Shown piece after piece: positions 1 to 12,733 of a stretch of DNA of 64,000 nt. The notes beneath the pieces were generated by a model that was given only the letters and a program-made list of their open reading frames with translations, was not told the origin of the DNA and searched no databases. The DNA is from Acestrorhynchus altus (lineage: Eukaryota > Chordata > Actinopteri > Characiformes > Acestrorhynchidae): positions 31,051,279-31,115,278 of the forward strand of contig CM067507.1 of NCBI GenBank assembly GCA_034509495.1, in the 5' to 3' direction. Both the position numbers and the translations under genes were made by a program. Position 1 is the first letter of the stretch. Every line of letters begins with the position of its first letter.

Positions 1-69
<69 letters not shown>
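1..69. repeat. (AC)n microsatellite at the window edge
   Basis: Uninterrupted AC dinucleotides from the first base; the tract probably continues to the left of the window. Confidence 0.97.
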
Positions 70-73
<4 letters not shown>

Positions 74-665
74 TACACGCACAAAGAAAACTGAATCAAG
101 AATTAATATTGCAGAATTATGTTTAAATGGATGTTTAAATGTGTAAAAATGTATCTGGAACAAATGTTTAATTTCCATTTTCTTTCTGAACAGTAACTCT
201 GTTCATTTTGAACTTGGTTTCTTGTTCTTATCAGTCCAACATTTCAGACGATCTAACTGTGTGTAGGTCATGTTAAATGTGTAGAAACATGTAGAAACAT
301 CATATGTAGTAATCCCTGCTCAGATCAGTCACAGCCAGAAGGGGGCGTCATACTACCACCAAAGTTTTATCAATCAGCTGCTGAAACATGCAGATGTTGA
401 GCTGCTGTTAAATCTGCTCTTCAGGATGAAATGCTGATGGTAAGTAAAAAAGTAGAATATAAAAAAATGAGATTAGAGTTAGAGGTTAAGGGCTGGAGGA
501 GATGAAGTATGCTAAAATGTAAAAGCTACAATGATATGAAAATCGATATGGGTTTTCACTAATACAGTAAAATACATGTGTGTTCTATATTTGTCAGGCC
601 AACAATGTCCTTCGTTTGTAGGTAGACCAGAGACAAATGGCAGGACTGGAAAATGCAAATGTGTT
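70..665. other. intronic sequence, nothing recognised
   Basis: AT-rich, with short frames only. No exon signals, transposon ends or tandem structure that I can support. Confidence 0.6.
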
Positions 666-1075
666 TAAGGGTTTTTATCTTTGGATGGTGAAACCTTTCT
701 ATGAAATTTCTTTGGATGCTCATTTCTTATTCCTTTAGATGGTTCTGATTCGGATGGTAATCATTGGACCAACAAAATAAAAAATAACTGAAAAAACAAA
801 CTTAGTTCCCACACCATGAGGTCACCATCGATGCAGATCGACTACACTGTGCTACACCAAGGGCAAGACACCAAACACTGCATTGGTCCACCTTGTACTT
901 CACTCTGGATAAGCGTCAGCTAAATGTTATAAACGGATGGTGATACTCAGCTTGCGTGATGTTTCTTTGGATGGTATTATGTTTAACTGGATTAATTTGA
1001 TGGCATCACAGCATTACTCTGGATGGCATTACCTTTGACAGTATTTCTTCAGATGGTATTCATTTGAATGAATAC
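666..1075. repeat. very diverged minisatellite with TTTGGATGGT motif
   Basis: The phrase CTTTGGATGGT or a close variant recurs every 20-40 bases (near 680, 708, 738, 750, 936, 963, 1,018 and 1,045), often followed by ATT. The array is interrupted at about 780-930 by a dispersed-repeat tail. It looks like an old tandem array that has decayed. Confidence 0.5.
860..930 (+). repeat. dispersed teleost repeat tail
   Basis: Contains ACTCTGGATAAGCGTCAGC followed by TAAATG. This is close to the widespread fish repeat end reading CTCTGGATAAGAGCGTCTGC. Related fragments occur near 38,004, 47,358 and 50,548. Confidence 0.5.
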
Positions 1076-1228
1076 ACACATTCCTTCTCCTCTGCCTGAA
1101 TGTGTGCACCCACACATACACAATTGGAGGTCTAAGCTGTTCAACTATCACTCTACGCTTCGGAATTGTCTGCCACATTCCAAAGGGCCAATGCTTTACA
1201 CACTGTGTCACCACATTTTCCCTCTAAC

Positions 1229-1249
1229 AACACACACACACACACACCA

Positions 1250-1292
<43 letters not shown>
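1229..1292. repeat. (CA)n microsatellite
   Basis: CA repeats with one CCAGAC interruption near 1,247-1,252. Confidence 0.95.
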
Positions 1293-1293
<1 letters not shown>

Positions 1294-2494
1294 GCATTCC
1301 AGAGCTTCAAAGAAACAGCAGCTCAGAGATCTTCAACTGAAAGAATCTGGTCACTGTTAACCTAAATTCCCTGTTTACATACTAATGAACCATAAACCTC
1401 AACTCATACGGACCCATACGAATATATAAGCAGTCTGAACGCGAACCAAGAACCTTCAGTGTGTCGTCCACTGCGCAGCACTGAAGCATTACTGAAGCCC
1501 GCAGTCAGTGGAAAGTAAATGACTGATGAAGGTGATCTGCCTCAATGATTAACTGCTTCTTTTTACTTCTCTTTTTCCACCAGATGAAGCACACTTGTGT
1601 TTTGCATTAAAAACAATACAGTAAGTGCAGTGTTCCAGGCTTCTTTCTGTGTCTCTACAAACCAGTCACTCATTCCGAACACAACGTATTAACCAACCAA
1701 ATATGGGCCAAATCAGATATAAATACAGAGTCACTGTGCATCCCTAATTCTAATTATGGGACCAACTATACACCTATACCACAGGCCGGAACCCCTCATC
1801 CTCTATTCTTCCAGTCCAGTCAGATGACAGTGTTCAAATCTAGGCCTATATCTCGACCTGTCCCAGTATAATCCCAGCCAATTACAAGTCATTAAAATCA
1901 AACAGCAGGTTTCGTGCAGCACTAAATCACTGAGCATCACTCTGCTAGGACTCCTGGCTGATTGGGTTAATACAATTACCTCCGTGCCTCAGAGAAAACC
2001 ACGGGAGTGTCTGAACAGCAGAAGCAATGTTCAGTCCAGTGTGCTGGAAAACAGGATTACACTGTGAAGGAAAGCATCGTTTTTATTCCAACAGAAAGAT
2101 ACAGTCCTGAATGTGGAAAGTAGACACGGCTACCAGCTCTGACAACCTGATGAAGGAGCCACAAGTTCCAGGCAAGATCCATTCAATTCCATACCTCAAT
2201 ATAACCGTTCTTCTCTCAGGATTATACTGAAAGGAACCTGGTGCAGTACTATAAACATTAACATCACATACTTTAAATATTAGAAGCATGAAGCGTTGGT
2301 GTAGTTGTGACCCGTTATTGTTCTCGGCTCATGTGGCATGACCGAGTCATGCAGACATCCGAGAACTCAACCTTTTCTCTCTAGAGAGGACAGTCACATG
2401 CTCGTCTAGTCTCACGTCATTTCAAGAGTTTTTGAATATCAGATTCAAAAACATTGATCAAAACTGAACCGGCACCTCTGTACTTGAATTATCA
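1293..2494. other. intronic sequence, nothing recognised
   Basis: Mixed-composition sequence with only short frames. No family recognised. Confidence 0.5.
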
Positions 2495-2835
2495 CTGCTC
2501 TGTCCATGTGTATGTTCTCGACCTGCACACCAACTCCGACTGATCAGTGTGAGGGGGTGGGGCTAATGACGTCACTGACCCAGACATTGGGTTACGAACG
2601 AAAATGAGAAGAGAGGAGCTTTTTGCGCTTCCCCCCCAGAATAAAAGTCCCGAGAAGGGATAAAACTGATATATAGAAAAATGATAACAAATATTAAAGG
2701 ACATTATTTTAAATGTTTTTGAACAACTTCAATATCCTGGTCAATCTAATCATTACAAACAACTAATTATTGGATTTTCAACTCAAAAACACTCTGGATG
2801 AATCAACTCCAACAGGATTGCTTAGATGTAAAGCA
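2495..2835 (+). repeat. dispersed repeat, copy A
   Basis: Aligns by eye with 14,455-14,770. Shared stretches include ACTGATCAG, the 20-mer AATAAAAGTCCCGAGAAGGG, a run of ATTAT-rich sequence, and CAGGATT followed by TAAGATGTAAAG. Two copies in direct orientation lie on either side of the pard3 exon. Class unknown. Confidence 0.6.
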
Positions 2836-3562
2836 ACAAAAATTCTCCTGTAAATAACAGTATATGCTATATGTCTCCTTAAAGAGTGAATTAAAGTACA
2901 TCATACTATGTAAACATCCCACAAAATTGGCTGAGATTTAAAGGTTGAAGGTTAAACATGGCTCAGATATGTATGTGTGGTGTTTCCTACACTATTGAGT
3001 GAACTAAATAGTCTAACTAATAAGGGAACAGGGATCCATTTCAGTCACAGCCAGTGTAACTGATGACAAACAACGAAAGCTGCTGGGGTACTAAACGTGA
3101 CCACATGCAAAGAATCATCATCCTGCTAAATGTGAGTGAGTGAATGGGGGAGGAGGGGAGCAGAGTAGAGGAGGAGCTAAGAGCCGGGGGCGGAGCTGAG
3201 AGCAGGACGAGGGAATAGAAAAAAGGTTTCCGCAAGATCGAAACGGAACGTTATTTAAAAACTTTACAACCAGATATAAACGATATCTCCTCAGGCCACA
3301 TCCTGCTGTGTTTATATCCCAATATGAATAGAAATATCAATATAGAGCCCCAATAAGACACACAAAAGTGTGTTATTTATTCATATCACTAAAATCAAAA
3401 CACAATATTGTTGTGAGACAGCAAAACTGGTCAGGACAAGATTTTGATCAGTACTGTGCACAAGTGAGACCCCTGAAGAGACATTGGTTCAGAATCCCCC
3501 CACAGCCTGGTGAACTCTGAGTGTTACCATGTGAACATGTGGATTTGCATCCACATGACTGA
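2836..3562. other. intronic sequence, nothing recognised
   Basis: No coding signals or repeat ends that I can support. There is a GGGGAGGAGGGGAGC purine patch near 3,147. Confidence 0.5.
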
Positions 3563-3607
3563 GTGAATGTGTGTGAATGTGTGTGAATGTGTGTGCATGT
3601 GTGTGAG
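3563..3607. repeat. 10-bp tandem repeat (GTGTGTGAAT)n
   Basis: Four near-identical GAATGTGTGT units, the last with GCATGTGTGT; it lies 70 bases before a long GT tract. Confidence 0.8.
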
Positions 3608-3675
3608 AGTCAGAAAGAAATATAGAGGCCCACTGGACTGACAGGCACTTGCATTACACGTCCTTGTGACATTCA

Positions 3676-3678
<3 letters not shown>

Positions 3679-3758
<80 letters not shown>
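3679..3758. repeat. (GT)40 microsatellite
   Basis: Pure GT dinucleotides for 80 bases. Confidence 0.97.
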
Positions 3759-3759
<1 letters not shown>

Positions 3760-4615
3760 CCTCCTAGTAAATGCCACCAACTAAACGAATTAGAAGTGAG
3801 AAATAACACCAATTACAGTGAAATGTGTCTGAAATGTTGTACTGCAGGGCTCAATCACACAAATATTAACCCTTATGTAAAAAAAAATTACTAGTGCATC
3901 AAAATCTATAAAATTATATGGTTAAAAAGCTCATTCATGATCACAATGTCAATCAAAAATGTCATATTTTGTATTCACTATACATAAAGTGACATTCCAG
4001 GCTTTTTTTTTTTTTGTAATAGCACCAAAAAAGGGTCCCAGTAATGTAAAGTCAAGCAACCCTATCTCAGTCCACAGACTGGTCTGGCCATACCTTACCA
4101 GAACGGTCAGGTAATAGTAGGCCCACACACTCACACAACACACACACACTTACAAACCCATATCCATGTCTCCTCTATCCAGAACACTAACACCAACAAG
4201 ACAGTAAGTAACAACCCCCTGACAACTGTGGAACAAAACATCACTTCTGACATCCAAGACCACCCAGACAGACACGACTAGAGCCTGGAGGCGGCTGCTG
4301 GTGACAGAACACCTCAAAACACCCTTCTGTCTGAGCCTGCCCACTGGCAGAAGCACCCTCCATCCTGACAGGTGATGGGATACTGGTCCTTAAAGTTCAT
4401 AAACACAGACGGCTCCTCCAGGGAGCGGAGGTGGCAGCTATTTTTCACACACTGTAAAAAGCATCACAGTGCCTCTGCCGTTTCCCTCTCGCCAGCATTA
4501 GGTGGAGGATGATATGATGGAGGGTGGAAAAAAGAACACTTCAAACCTCAGATTACCCCCATAACTACAACACAACACAATATTAACTACTCCCAATGTC
4601 CCAACAGACTGAGGT
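3759..4615. other. intronic sequence, nothing firm
   Basis: A short CA-rich patch near 4,125-4,150 and a moderately GC-rich stretch at 4,260-4,500 with no splice-flanked frame. Confidence 0.5.
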
Positions 4616-4639
4616 ATAAAGGTGCTCCTGAGGAACTAA

Positions 4640-5345
4640 GGCTAAGTTGCCATTACAAGGCTTATTTGACTCCATTTCTTCCATTTGCCTTAATGTGACC
4701 CAGATCTGATTTTTTTAGGGCTGTGTTTACATGAAAGTGGCTCAAATCTGTCTGGAAAATGTCAGCTGTTGCATATGTGGCCCTAAATCTGACACACATC
4801 TGATTTGTGGACATGCAAAATGAATGTGAACACTCGGATGGGATCCCATGAGTCTTTTTGTTAGTGCTGGAAGCCCATAGAAGCACCAATAGAAAAGTGC
4901 AGTGAATTCAGCAGATGAGACAAATGGGAGAACGTTATGGAAGGTTATGGACCAAAGGGCAATCTGCAGTGTTCTGAATGTTCTAAGAAATGATATCTCC
5001 CAGATAGCACATGCATGTGGGCCCTGTACAGATACCCCAACTGGGAACAAGAACATTTTGTCCTCAGATTCCACGTCGGCCCCACATATGAATGCCCATC
5101 GGGGTCAACGATAGGATCAGGAGGGGTTAAACACAGGTCCCAATCACATTGTCAACTGACCAACACATTAGGTCCTATTGGACCCATGGGAGATTAAGGT
5201 GGGCTATGTAATGATGGAGTCCAAATGGGTCTCATTTATGTGCATATTTTGTACATACGTACATATGTACAAACCCTCTCAGAGCCCGTGCCCATATGGA
5301 GCCCACCCAGCCCTGGTTTCACACATGTAAGCCCCACATGAGCAC
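4640..5345. repeat. probable decayed dispersed repeat
   Basis: The left part (4,640-4,860) has the 'CCCAGATCTGATTTTTTTAG ... CTGATTTGTGGACATGCAAA' pattern common in fish repeats. The right part (4,995-5,345) has repeated CCCACATG/CATGTGGGCCC phrases. No ends could be placed, so both boundaries and class are uncertain. Confidence 0.35.
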
Positions 5346-6705
5346 TTAAGAATAGGACCTATCTAATAAAAAACATCAGCTTTTATAACGGAGTCTGTAC
5401 GTACAGTTAATACATCAGCTAGAGCATCCAAGACCATTACTCCATCACTGACAACGTGGCCAGAATCAATAGCTGACGCAGATGCTAAAACTGCAACTAT
5501 TAACCTACTGTGATGATCTTCAGCACTAAAGTGGACTCAGGACCAAACAGCAGCAGCATGCAAATGGAAGTGTAATCTCTGACCGTTTAAAGGACATCAT
5601 AATCTCTGTTCAATAAAAGTTGTGGCTGTATTAAAATGGTCCTCTTTGGTTTGGCCCTGAAACTGAAACACCTTCACGCCCATCTTAGATTCTTCTCTGA
5701 AGCTTATTTGAAATGGTCCATTTCACCTGAAGAGCTGGAATATGTTTTTATCTAGTGTTTAACTTTTACTGAGACCTCAATCTGTTTAATCTGACAGATT
5801 AAGTCTGAGTGTAATCTAAGAATATGTTAAAATCAGCACACTTTTCAGAACTCATCTGCTAGGTCCAGTAAAAGTAACAAAGGATTTCAACCTACCATGT
5901 AAAAACGTTATCTCACATTTGTGTGTGGGAAGACCTGTTATGGTACAATGTCAAATGTACCTGGTAGACCTTCAAAAGACAAAAGTTCAGACACATATGT
6001 CTCGATTGTGGCACTAAATTCAGGGTTAGGAGTTAAATTGACCAGACTTTTACTATATTCTTCACAGACAATCCCTTTAACATTACTGTTGATTAATGAC
6101 AATAAGTGATATGAAAATGAATTAATTGAAATAATAAGGCTGTTGCTCCTCTGTTGCTTCTAGTCCATCTAACCCTCTCTCCAGCCAGTAGCCTGCTTCA
6201 TTCTGATTAGTTAAGCAAACACTTCACCTCCTCTGCTAATTGCATTACAACAACAGAATTAATCTGCACTTTTAATCCCAGGCTGTAATCTGGAACCCCC
6301 GCTGGGGGAGCCACAGCAGTCAGCGCTGTGAGACAGTCCAGATTGCAGCATGTCCTTCCCTAATCCAGGGATGTGACAGAAATCTCTACATCTCTAATGG
6401 GCTTAGAGAGGTTCATTTACTCACACCAGATGATGCTCGGTATTTTTCTTTTCTATTTAAATAATTAGTTAGACACTTTAAGACACTGTTTTCATTAAAC
6501 AACTTGAAGCAACAATTCTAGCTCGAGGATGCTATGTTTTTTTTTTAATGCCCAGTTTATCGCCCAAACGTATTGGTGGTGATTCATTAAGAAATACAGG
6601 GTTTCACCCATTTTTTGACTCATTTAATTTTTTCAAACCTGTCCAGAGTAGCTGGGCCACATGCATGACATAGTGCCAGTGTCCTAGTAGGTACTGTCCT
6701 GTGGT
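5346..6705. other. intronic sequence, possible conserved non-coding island at about 6,180-6,380
   Basis: No coding signal. The stretch 6,180-6,380 is less AT-rich and holds several homeodomain-type TAAT cores (CTAATTGCATTA, GAATTAATC, GATTAGTTAAG). That is only suggestive of an enhancer. Confidence 0.3.
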
Positions 6706-6711
6706 ACACAC

Positions 6712-6781
<70 letters not shown>
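6706..6781. repeat. (AC)n microsatellite
   Basis: 76 bases of AC with a single CG interruption. Confidence 0.97.
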
Positions 6782-6783
<2 letters not shown>

Positions 6784-9254
6784 TTATTCCTTTGCATGCA
6801 ATTGCTTGATCATGCAAAAAAAGCATGTATTTCTACGTATGAGTCTAATTTGTATTTTTACTGTTTAACATAATGTGAATTTGACAGTTTTGTTGTTGTT
6901 GAATACATTTTCCATTGAAAAGCTAGAGTTGTTTTTTTTTTTTTGTTTTTTTGTTTTTTTTGGAAATACATAAAAGGTTATGTGACCGTAAACAGAGACT
7001 GTAGAAGCTTCTGGAACTGCTTTAACCATCCACGCCAACCATATGTTTACAGTGCTGACTTGAAAGCACGTCAGTGTAAATACACTAATGCCATCAGTGC
7101 ATCATCAAATCTCCAGTTTTGCCATAATGCAGTAACACTGAACGATCTAGAATAACTTAAATACAGAGAACAAAATAGTGTTCACACATCACTGCAATGA
7201 ACACAATTTAAACAACACAAAGATATATAAAGTGAGCCCATTATTAACTTAATGTTCTAAAAACCATTACTGATTCTACAAACTCATGAACTAATGCAGA
7301 GCTGAAGCAAACTCGTACTGACGCGTCAAAGCATTATAGTGATAAAAGAAAACTGAAACGACTGCTGAGCAACAGTTAAATGAAATCACATTTTCAAACT
7401 CAGATTCAAAGCCAGTAATATTAACACTGGCTGGAAAATAGTTCATTCAGTAAACCAGTTTCTCACAGTTCTATCAGCCTGTAATAGCGTTCATCGACAG
7501 GTAGGGGGCTCATGAGGAACAGCAACCAGTCTCTCCAACCAGGAGACGACCTGCATGAAAAGATGCACCTCAGGATCCCCTCAGACTGAACATTAAAAAC
7601 AGCCTTATTGAGTCCTACAGTGGAAACCAAGGAACTAATTAACCTGCCCTCCCACATGCACCAGTACCAGTCCAGAGTCCAGAGCAGACACAGTATCGAA
7701 GTGCAGATGTGGTGCTGTGTGCCTTAATGAGGCATCACACCATCACTACTGTATAACAGCAATTAGAACGGCACTGGAGCTGCTACAAATGACACTGTAT
7801 TTAATATATGCAAACCTATAAAGAGCACATCATCAATCACTTTACTAACCAAACAACTGAAAATCAATATCAACCATTACCCTGTTTGCTGTGTCAGTTC
7901 AATACATTAAGATCACAGGCTAGTTACTAAATACAGTCATTCCCACATGGATATGCAAATCACACAGACAACAACTCCCATCTTAACCCTACTCTGTCCT
8001 CCTTGAACCCTGTTATTTAGAAATAATAATTAAAAAAATAACTAACCTAAAAAAGGAATAACTGTCTATATATCTGACCAATTGTGCTATTATATAGAAA
8101 TGAACACAGGAATCACTGTTTGTACATCCAGAATGTACAACACAAAATTGTTTACCCATTTAAATGCTATTCAAGTATTTCCAAACTTTTTTTCCAGTGC
8201 ATGCAGGGCATGAATAATCCTTAGGGAGCAGTTAAACATTTCATTTTCTTATTCATGTACATAATTATAATTGCATTTCAGAAAATGAAGCATTAAATAT
8301 GCAGGCTTGGCTTTTAAATGTGAGGTTAACTTTTGTACACTTGGAGCAAGAACAAGCGTATAAACTGGTATAATCAGGTGCATGCCCACTCCTCAGACCG
8401 ACCCAGTTCCTCTGCTACACCCTCACATGCATGTGTGTATACTGTATTTATAAATGTGTTTATACAGTGGTGCAGATGGAGGTGTATCCAGGCAGGAAGC
8501 AGGGGAAATGACACCAGCACCTTCCTCAATCACCCTCCTCAAATACTCCCACTAGAGTGGTGAGAGATCTCAGACAGACCAGAAGCAAGACCTACAGCCA
8601 CCAGAGACAAAAGGAAGAGGTGCAATCTGAGTGCTCCAAAGAGGTGTGAAAGCAAGTATAGTCATCAGTCCCTGTGTACAGTCAGGGGAAAACAGAACAT
8701 CTAACCTCCATTGACAAACAAAGAACATTTGAATGTTTGGTTATTAGAAGCAATACTGTCACAGCGATGTGAAGCTCAGTCTACACTTTAACAAATCACC
8801 TTCGTGCAGAGATACGCTTATTTAAAGGCTATAAATCCAGCCCAGGTTGGTTATTGGTGGTTGCTATGACATGCAAAATGTGACAGAGCAGCATAATTAT
8901 GTCATCTGAATATATAATTTTATTCTGATTGGCTGAGCTACGTTTGAACAAGGTAAAGTGTCGATGGCAGGGACGTTTAATGAGGCTGAACTCACACAGA
9001 TCAGCGTTTTTAAGCGTTCACTTATAATGTGACGGACCTGTCAGACTGGTTTCCAAACTTTTAAGATGACTAGTAAGTACATGTAAATGTTAGGAGAGCT
9101 AGCGCCACATTAAAACCTGGAGCCCCTGACTGTACGTGACTGACTATGAGAACGGATCTTTGTCATCGGCTCTGGGACAGAATGCTGCCGCTGCACTATT
9201 AAACTTCGAACTGTGTACTACCGTCTGTTCATATTCCGATATAAATATTGATAT
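6782..9254. other. intronic sequence, nothing recognised
   Basis: Contains a T-rich run at 6,930-6,961. Otherwise unique-looking sequence with short frames; a calmer-composition stretch at 7,460-7,800 could be a conserved element but shows no coding signal. Confidence 0.45.
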
Positions 9255-9470
9255 AATCAAATCAATCAAACCGAAATATATTTGTATAGCAATTTTTCAC
9301 AACTGTTATCGCAGAGCAGCTTTACACAAATCCAAAAATAAAAAAGTGAACACATGAACAAAAGGACAAGACATAACCCCCCTGGTGAGCAAGCCAGCCC
9401 TACCCTACAGCACCAGTCCAGTCTCATTCTGTATCCCTATGCAAGTCAACATCTGTCCATGAGGGAAAAA
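9255..9470 (+). repeat. dispersed teleost repeat (TTTGTATAGC...GCAGCTTTACA)
   Basis: ATATATTTGTATAGCAATTT followed by AGAGCAGCTTTACACAAATC matches a very common fish repeat that reads TTTATTTGTATAGCGCTTTT then AAAGCAGCTTTACAGAAAT. A second copy lies at 49,098-49,235. Confidence 0.65.
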
Positions 9471-9901
9471 AGTAGAGTAAAGGTTTACACTCAACTACAA
9501 CTAAAGGGGGAGCTCAGGAGTAAGACCAATTATAATACTGTTCTAAAAAACAATAGCGAACACGTTCATTCACAGTCATACATGCAACAGAAAACAGTAA
9601 GAAGTTGGTTAAATGTCTACGAGGTATATTTCAAGTCATCAGATGTTCTGTTCTTCTACTAAGTACCGGAAAACACACCTAAATCACGGTCCCTAGTGTC
9701 CGACAGCACACTACCAAGACGAGAGAGCAGCCTGGACAGGAGTGTAGGGTGTGGTATAGTCCTCAGAGGCATCTCACACAGCAGTGCTGCAGATGGGTAT
9801 GTGTGTGTGGGTCTGTGCCCGAGTCCTAGCAGACATGTTACCATGGCAGCCAGCAAATAAAGGAGCCTACCTTTCCTTGGATGAGAGGACCAGCTCTCAA
9901 T
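9471..9901. other. intronic sequence, nothing recognised
   Basis: No supported gene, repeat end or RNA. Confidence 0.45.
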
Positions 9902-9923
9902 AACACACACACATACACACACA

Positions 9924-9962
<39 letters not shown>
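9902..9962. repeat. (AC)n microsatellite, interrupted
   Basis: AC repeats with ATAC and AGAC interruptions in the first third. Confidence 0.95.
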
Positions 9963-9964
<2 letters not shown>

Positions 9965-10289
9965 GTGTGAATCCTTGATTCTCATCCACAAGCACAGCTA
10001 ATAATATACACACACAGACACTCAAGGCCAAGCCAAACAGGGTGAGGCTGGTTATGCAGAGTTAGGATCGGCTCAAGACCATATCCATGTGACCTTTTAT
10101 AAGATAAAAAGATAAAAAGACTGAACATTAGAGGAGAAACCACTTTAAACTGCTGTTGCCGTTACAGTTGGAAGAAAATGTTGGCAATGACTTTTTTTTA
10201 GAAAGCTGGAAAAGGCGGCAAAAGCACAGCTAATGATCTGGGTTCATTCATCTACATAATGGCTACAAAACTTCTGGACTGTTACTATG
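9963..10289. other. intronic sequence, nothing recognised
   Basis: No supported feature. Confidence 0.45.
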
Positions 10290-10547
10290 TGTTATTCGTC
10301 CCTGCAGTGGCGGGGGTCCAGTTAAGATTGTTCCAAGAGCACATCAGGCAATCCTGGAAGAGGTGGAAAGGACCCAAGGATAACAATGTCCACAAGGAAC
10401 CAGCTATTGTTAAAAAAGAATGATATTTTAGGACCAACTGTCTTAAACGAATAAATAAAAATACACACCAACACTAACAGCTTATTCCAACTGTGAAGCC
10501 TGGTGGAGGGGACACCATGATTAGAAGCTGCTTTGCTCAGGACCTGG
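10290..10547 (+). mobile_element. decayed Tc1-like transposase fragment
   Basis: 10,480-10,547 reads as a broken version of the conserved Tc1 block IPTVKHGGGSIM.WGCFA: TTATTCCAACTGTGAAGC, then CTGGTGGAGGGGACACCATGAT, then AAGCTGCTTTGCTCAGGACC. The upstream part (AAGAGCACATCAGGCAATCC and TGGAAGAGGTGGAAAGGACCC) resembles an earlier part of the same gene. There are deletions and no open frame. No terminal repeats were found. Confidence 0.6.
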
Positions 10548-11691
10548 TAACCTAGCGATTGTTAACCCTTTGTATTACTAGTTTGTAAGTAAATGTAAAG
10601 CAATGCAAACTGGACGAGTTATTCCAGTGGAGCAGGGGACAGGAACCACCAGCGGTTCCAGAGAGTTTAAAGGAGTTAAGACAATTCAGAGAATCTAAAA
10701 TATCACCGCTGTCCAATGAAGACAATGTACTTTTGTCCATTTTTCTCTGTCATCGTGGTTTGTAGGCTGTAGCACTGTGCAAATAATTCTGGATGAACAG
10801 ACGAATAGAAATGCTTGACAATTTGAACTCCCATTTAACATTTTTGCCTTCTCCTGTAAAAGTGGACAGTGATGATATTCATCATCATCATTCAACCTGC
10901 CAACTAATCACAGCTGACTTATCAAGGTCAATTTTAATCAAGTAATAAAGCCAGCGTGACTGCGAGTGGGCTGTGGGGATTTTATTCGAATGAATCTTGT
11001 CAGATTGGAAGTAGGGCCGTGTTCAGTTTGAGAAACATCCATTAACACTGATTGAACCGTTTTTTGCAGAGATGAAGATCTGGCTGAACAACACAATGTC
11101 CTGGTGTATCGAGCACACGAAAGCACATCACTCCCCCCCCAGCTGTAGAATGCACAGAAGCCCTCTGCTCATTCACTGCCAGGCTAATTTCTTCTTCAGA
11201 GAGCGCTGCGGGCAGCGGCCCAGGCACCCCTGCTGTTCTTCGGGGTGATGTATTCAGAGTTGCGTAACACATTACAGTCTGGCAGCCCTTCAGCCCTCAT
11301 GCATTTACAATGACAGCAGCTTAGACGTTCACGGATACAGCACTCGCCTCACTTAGAGCCACATTTCTGCCCGTTTTTTCGCTTCTTATGAAATATGAAT
11401 TTGAACAAACGGGACCGCTTCATTTACATGAAACCCACACAAGCACAAACCACCAAGCTGAAAAAGCCAGTGCTGTGCCAGGTGATTACCATGTTAGGTG
11501 CCCCAGGGAGTCCAGCAGGACAGGACAGAGTAATTAGCTTCCAGCCTGGACAACACAACTCTTCAGCTCAATCAGTATGAAGCCACTGGTGCTGGTCTTA
11601 CATAGGTCGTAGAAGTTTCAAAGGCAGTAGTAAGGAACATTCAGCGTAGAACACTGCTCAAACTGAGTTTTCCCAGCACTAAGTGTAGGTC
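10548..11691. other. intronic sequence, possible conserved island at 10,960-11,380
   Basis: The 11,130-11,265 part is GC-richer and open on the minus strand (…ALSEEEISLAVNEQ…), but no splice signals bracket it, so it is not called an exon. Confidence 0.35.
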
Positions 11692-11877
11692 ACAGGTCAC
11701 CAACCCTGCTCCCCGAGAGCTACCTCCCTGCAGACTTTCAATTCAGCCCTAATCCACCACACCTGATCCAACAAAGGGTTCTTCAGTTCTTGACTGGCTG
11801 AATGGGTTGATTGATTTGGATTGGACCTGAAAACTGCAAGAAGGTAACTCTCCAGGAACATGGTTGATGACCCCTGC
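11692..11877. mobile_element. hAT-like MITE
   Basis: About 185 bp with imperfect terminal inverted repeats: AGGTCACCAACCCTGCTCC at the left and TGGTTGATGACCCCTGC at the right. The core, which includes CCACACCTGATCCAACAAAG and TTCTTGACTGGCTG, is shared with the copy at 47,617. The terminal sequence CAGGGGTCACCAACCCTGCTCC is a hAT-type non-autonomous family I know from many fish. Confidence 0.7.
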
Positions 11878-11952
11878 TGTAGAACACTAGAAAAAAATGA
11901 AAGAATAAACACATATAGGACTTTCTACTTTTAGAGGAAGTTACATGTCCGT

Positions 11953-12303
11953 GAAGAGCACTGCGAGAAGAGAACAGCTAGAAGAACACAGAACAGCACA
12001 GCTAGAACACAGTTAGAAGATCATAGTTAGAAGATCACGGCTAGAAAAGCACAGTTAGATCACAGCTAGAAGAGCACAGCAAGAAAAACACAGTTAGAAG
12101 ATCACAGTTAGATGAGAACAGCTAGAAGATCACAGCTAGAAGAACACAGAAGAGCACAACTAGGAAAGCACAGTTAGAATATTGCAGCTAGAAGAGCACA
12201 GTTAGAAGATCACAGCTAGAGGAACACAGAAGATCAAAGTTAGAAAAGAACAGCTAGAAGAACACAGAAGAGCACAACTAGAAGAGCACAGTTAGAAGAT
12301 CAC
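11953..12303. repeat. 14-bp minisatellite (CACAGYTAGAAGAK)n
   Basis: About 25 imperfect units of CACAGTTAGAAGAT or CACAGCTAGAAGAG, with occasional single insertions and deletions (GAAGAACACAGAAG variants). The two sub-units tend to alternate, giving a 28-bp higher-order pattern. Confidence 0.85.
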
Positions 12304-12699
12304 TTCAATAAATAAATAAACAAACATCAGGAGGGTTTGTTGGCCCTGTAGGTTAATACTGTTTAATTGTCTGGTTTTCCTACAAACCCAGGACAGCATG
12401 TTCTGAGAATGCATGAAAAAACACCCGCACACACTCTTTCTCTCACTCTCGCTCTGAAAAGGAGTGACCAGAAAAGAACTGCGGCTAACCACTGACACAG
12501 CTCTTGGGAGGACACGCATACTGGAACAATGATTCAAAGGAGATGGTCAACTTCACAACATTTCAAACTGATCGCATCATCCTGGAGGTCTTATGACTGA
12601 GCTTTGAACACCCACCACAAAGATCAGACACACAAACATGAGCAGTTCAACACTAGACAAATCAGATCAGCAGCAATCAAATGATGGGGCGCACGCACA

Positions 12700-12700
<1 letters not shown>
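12304..12700. other. intronic sequence, nothing recognised
   Basis: No supported feature. Confidence 0.45.

Positions 12701-12731
<31 letters not shown>
12701..12731. repeat. (AC)n microsatellite
   Basis: 31 bases of AC. Confidence 0.95.

Positions 12732-12733
<2 letters not shown>

Noticed and set aside
3679..3894. Frames of alternating Val-Cys or Thr-His (also at 6,620, 9,659, 16,067, 18,901, 36,099, 48,686, 61,811)
   Set aside because: They are translations of GT/CA microsatellites.
11042..11272. Minus-strand frame containing ALSEEEISLAVNEQ
   Set aside because: Protein-like wording, but no acceptable 3' splice site before it and a C-run just after; not part of PARD3. Left as unassigned.
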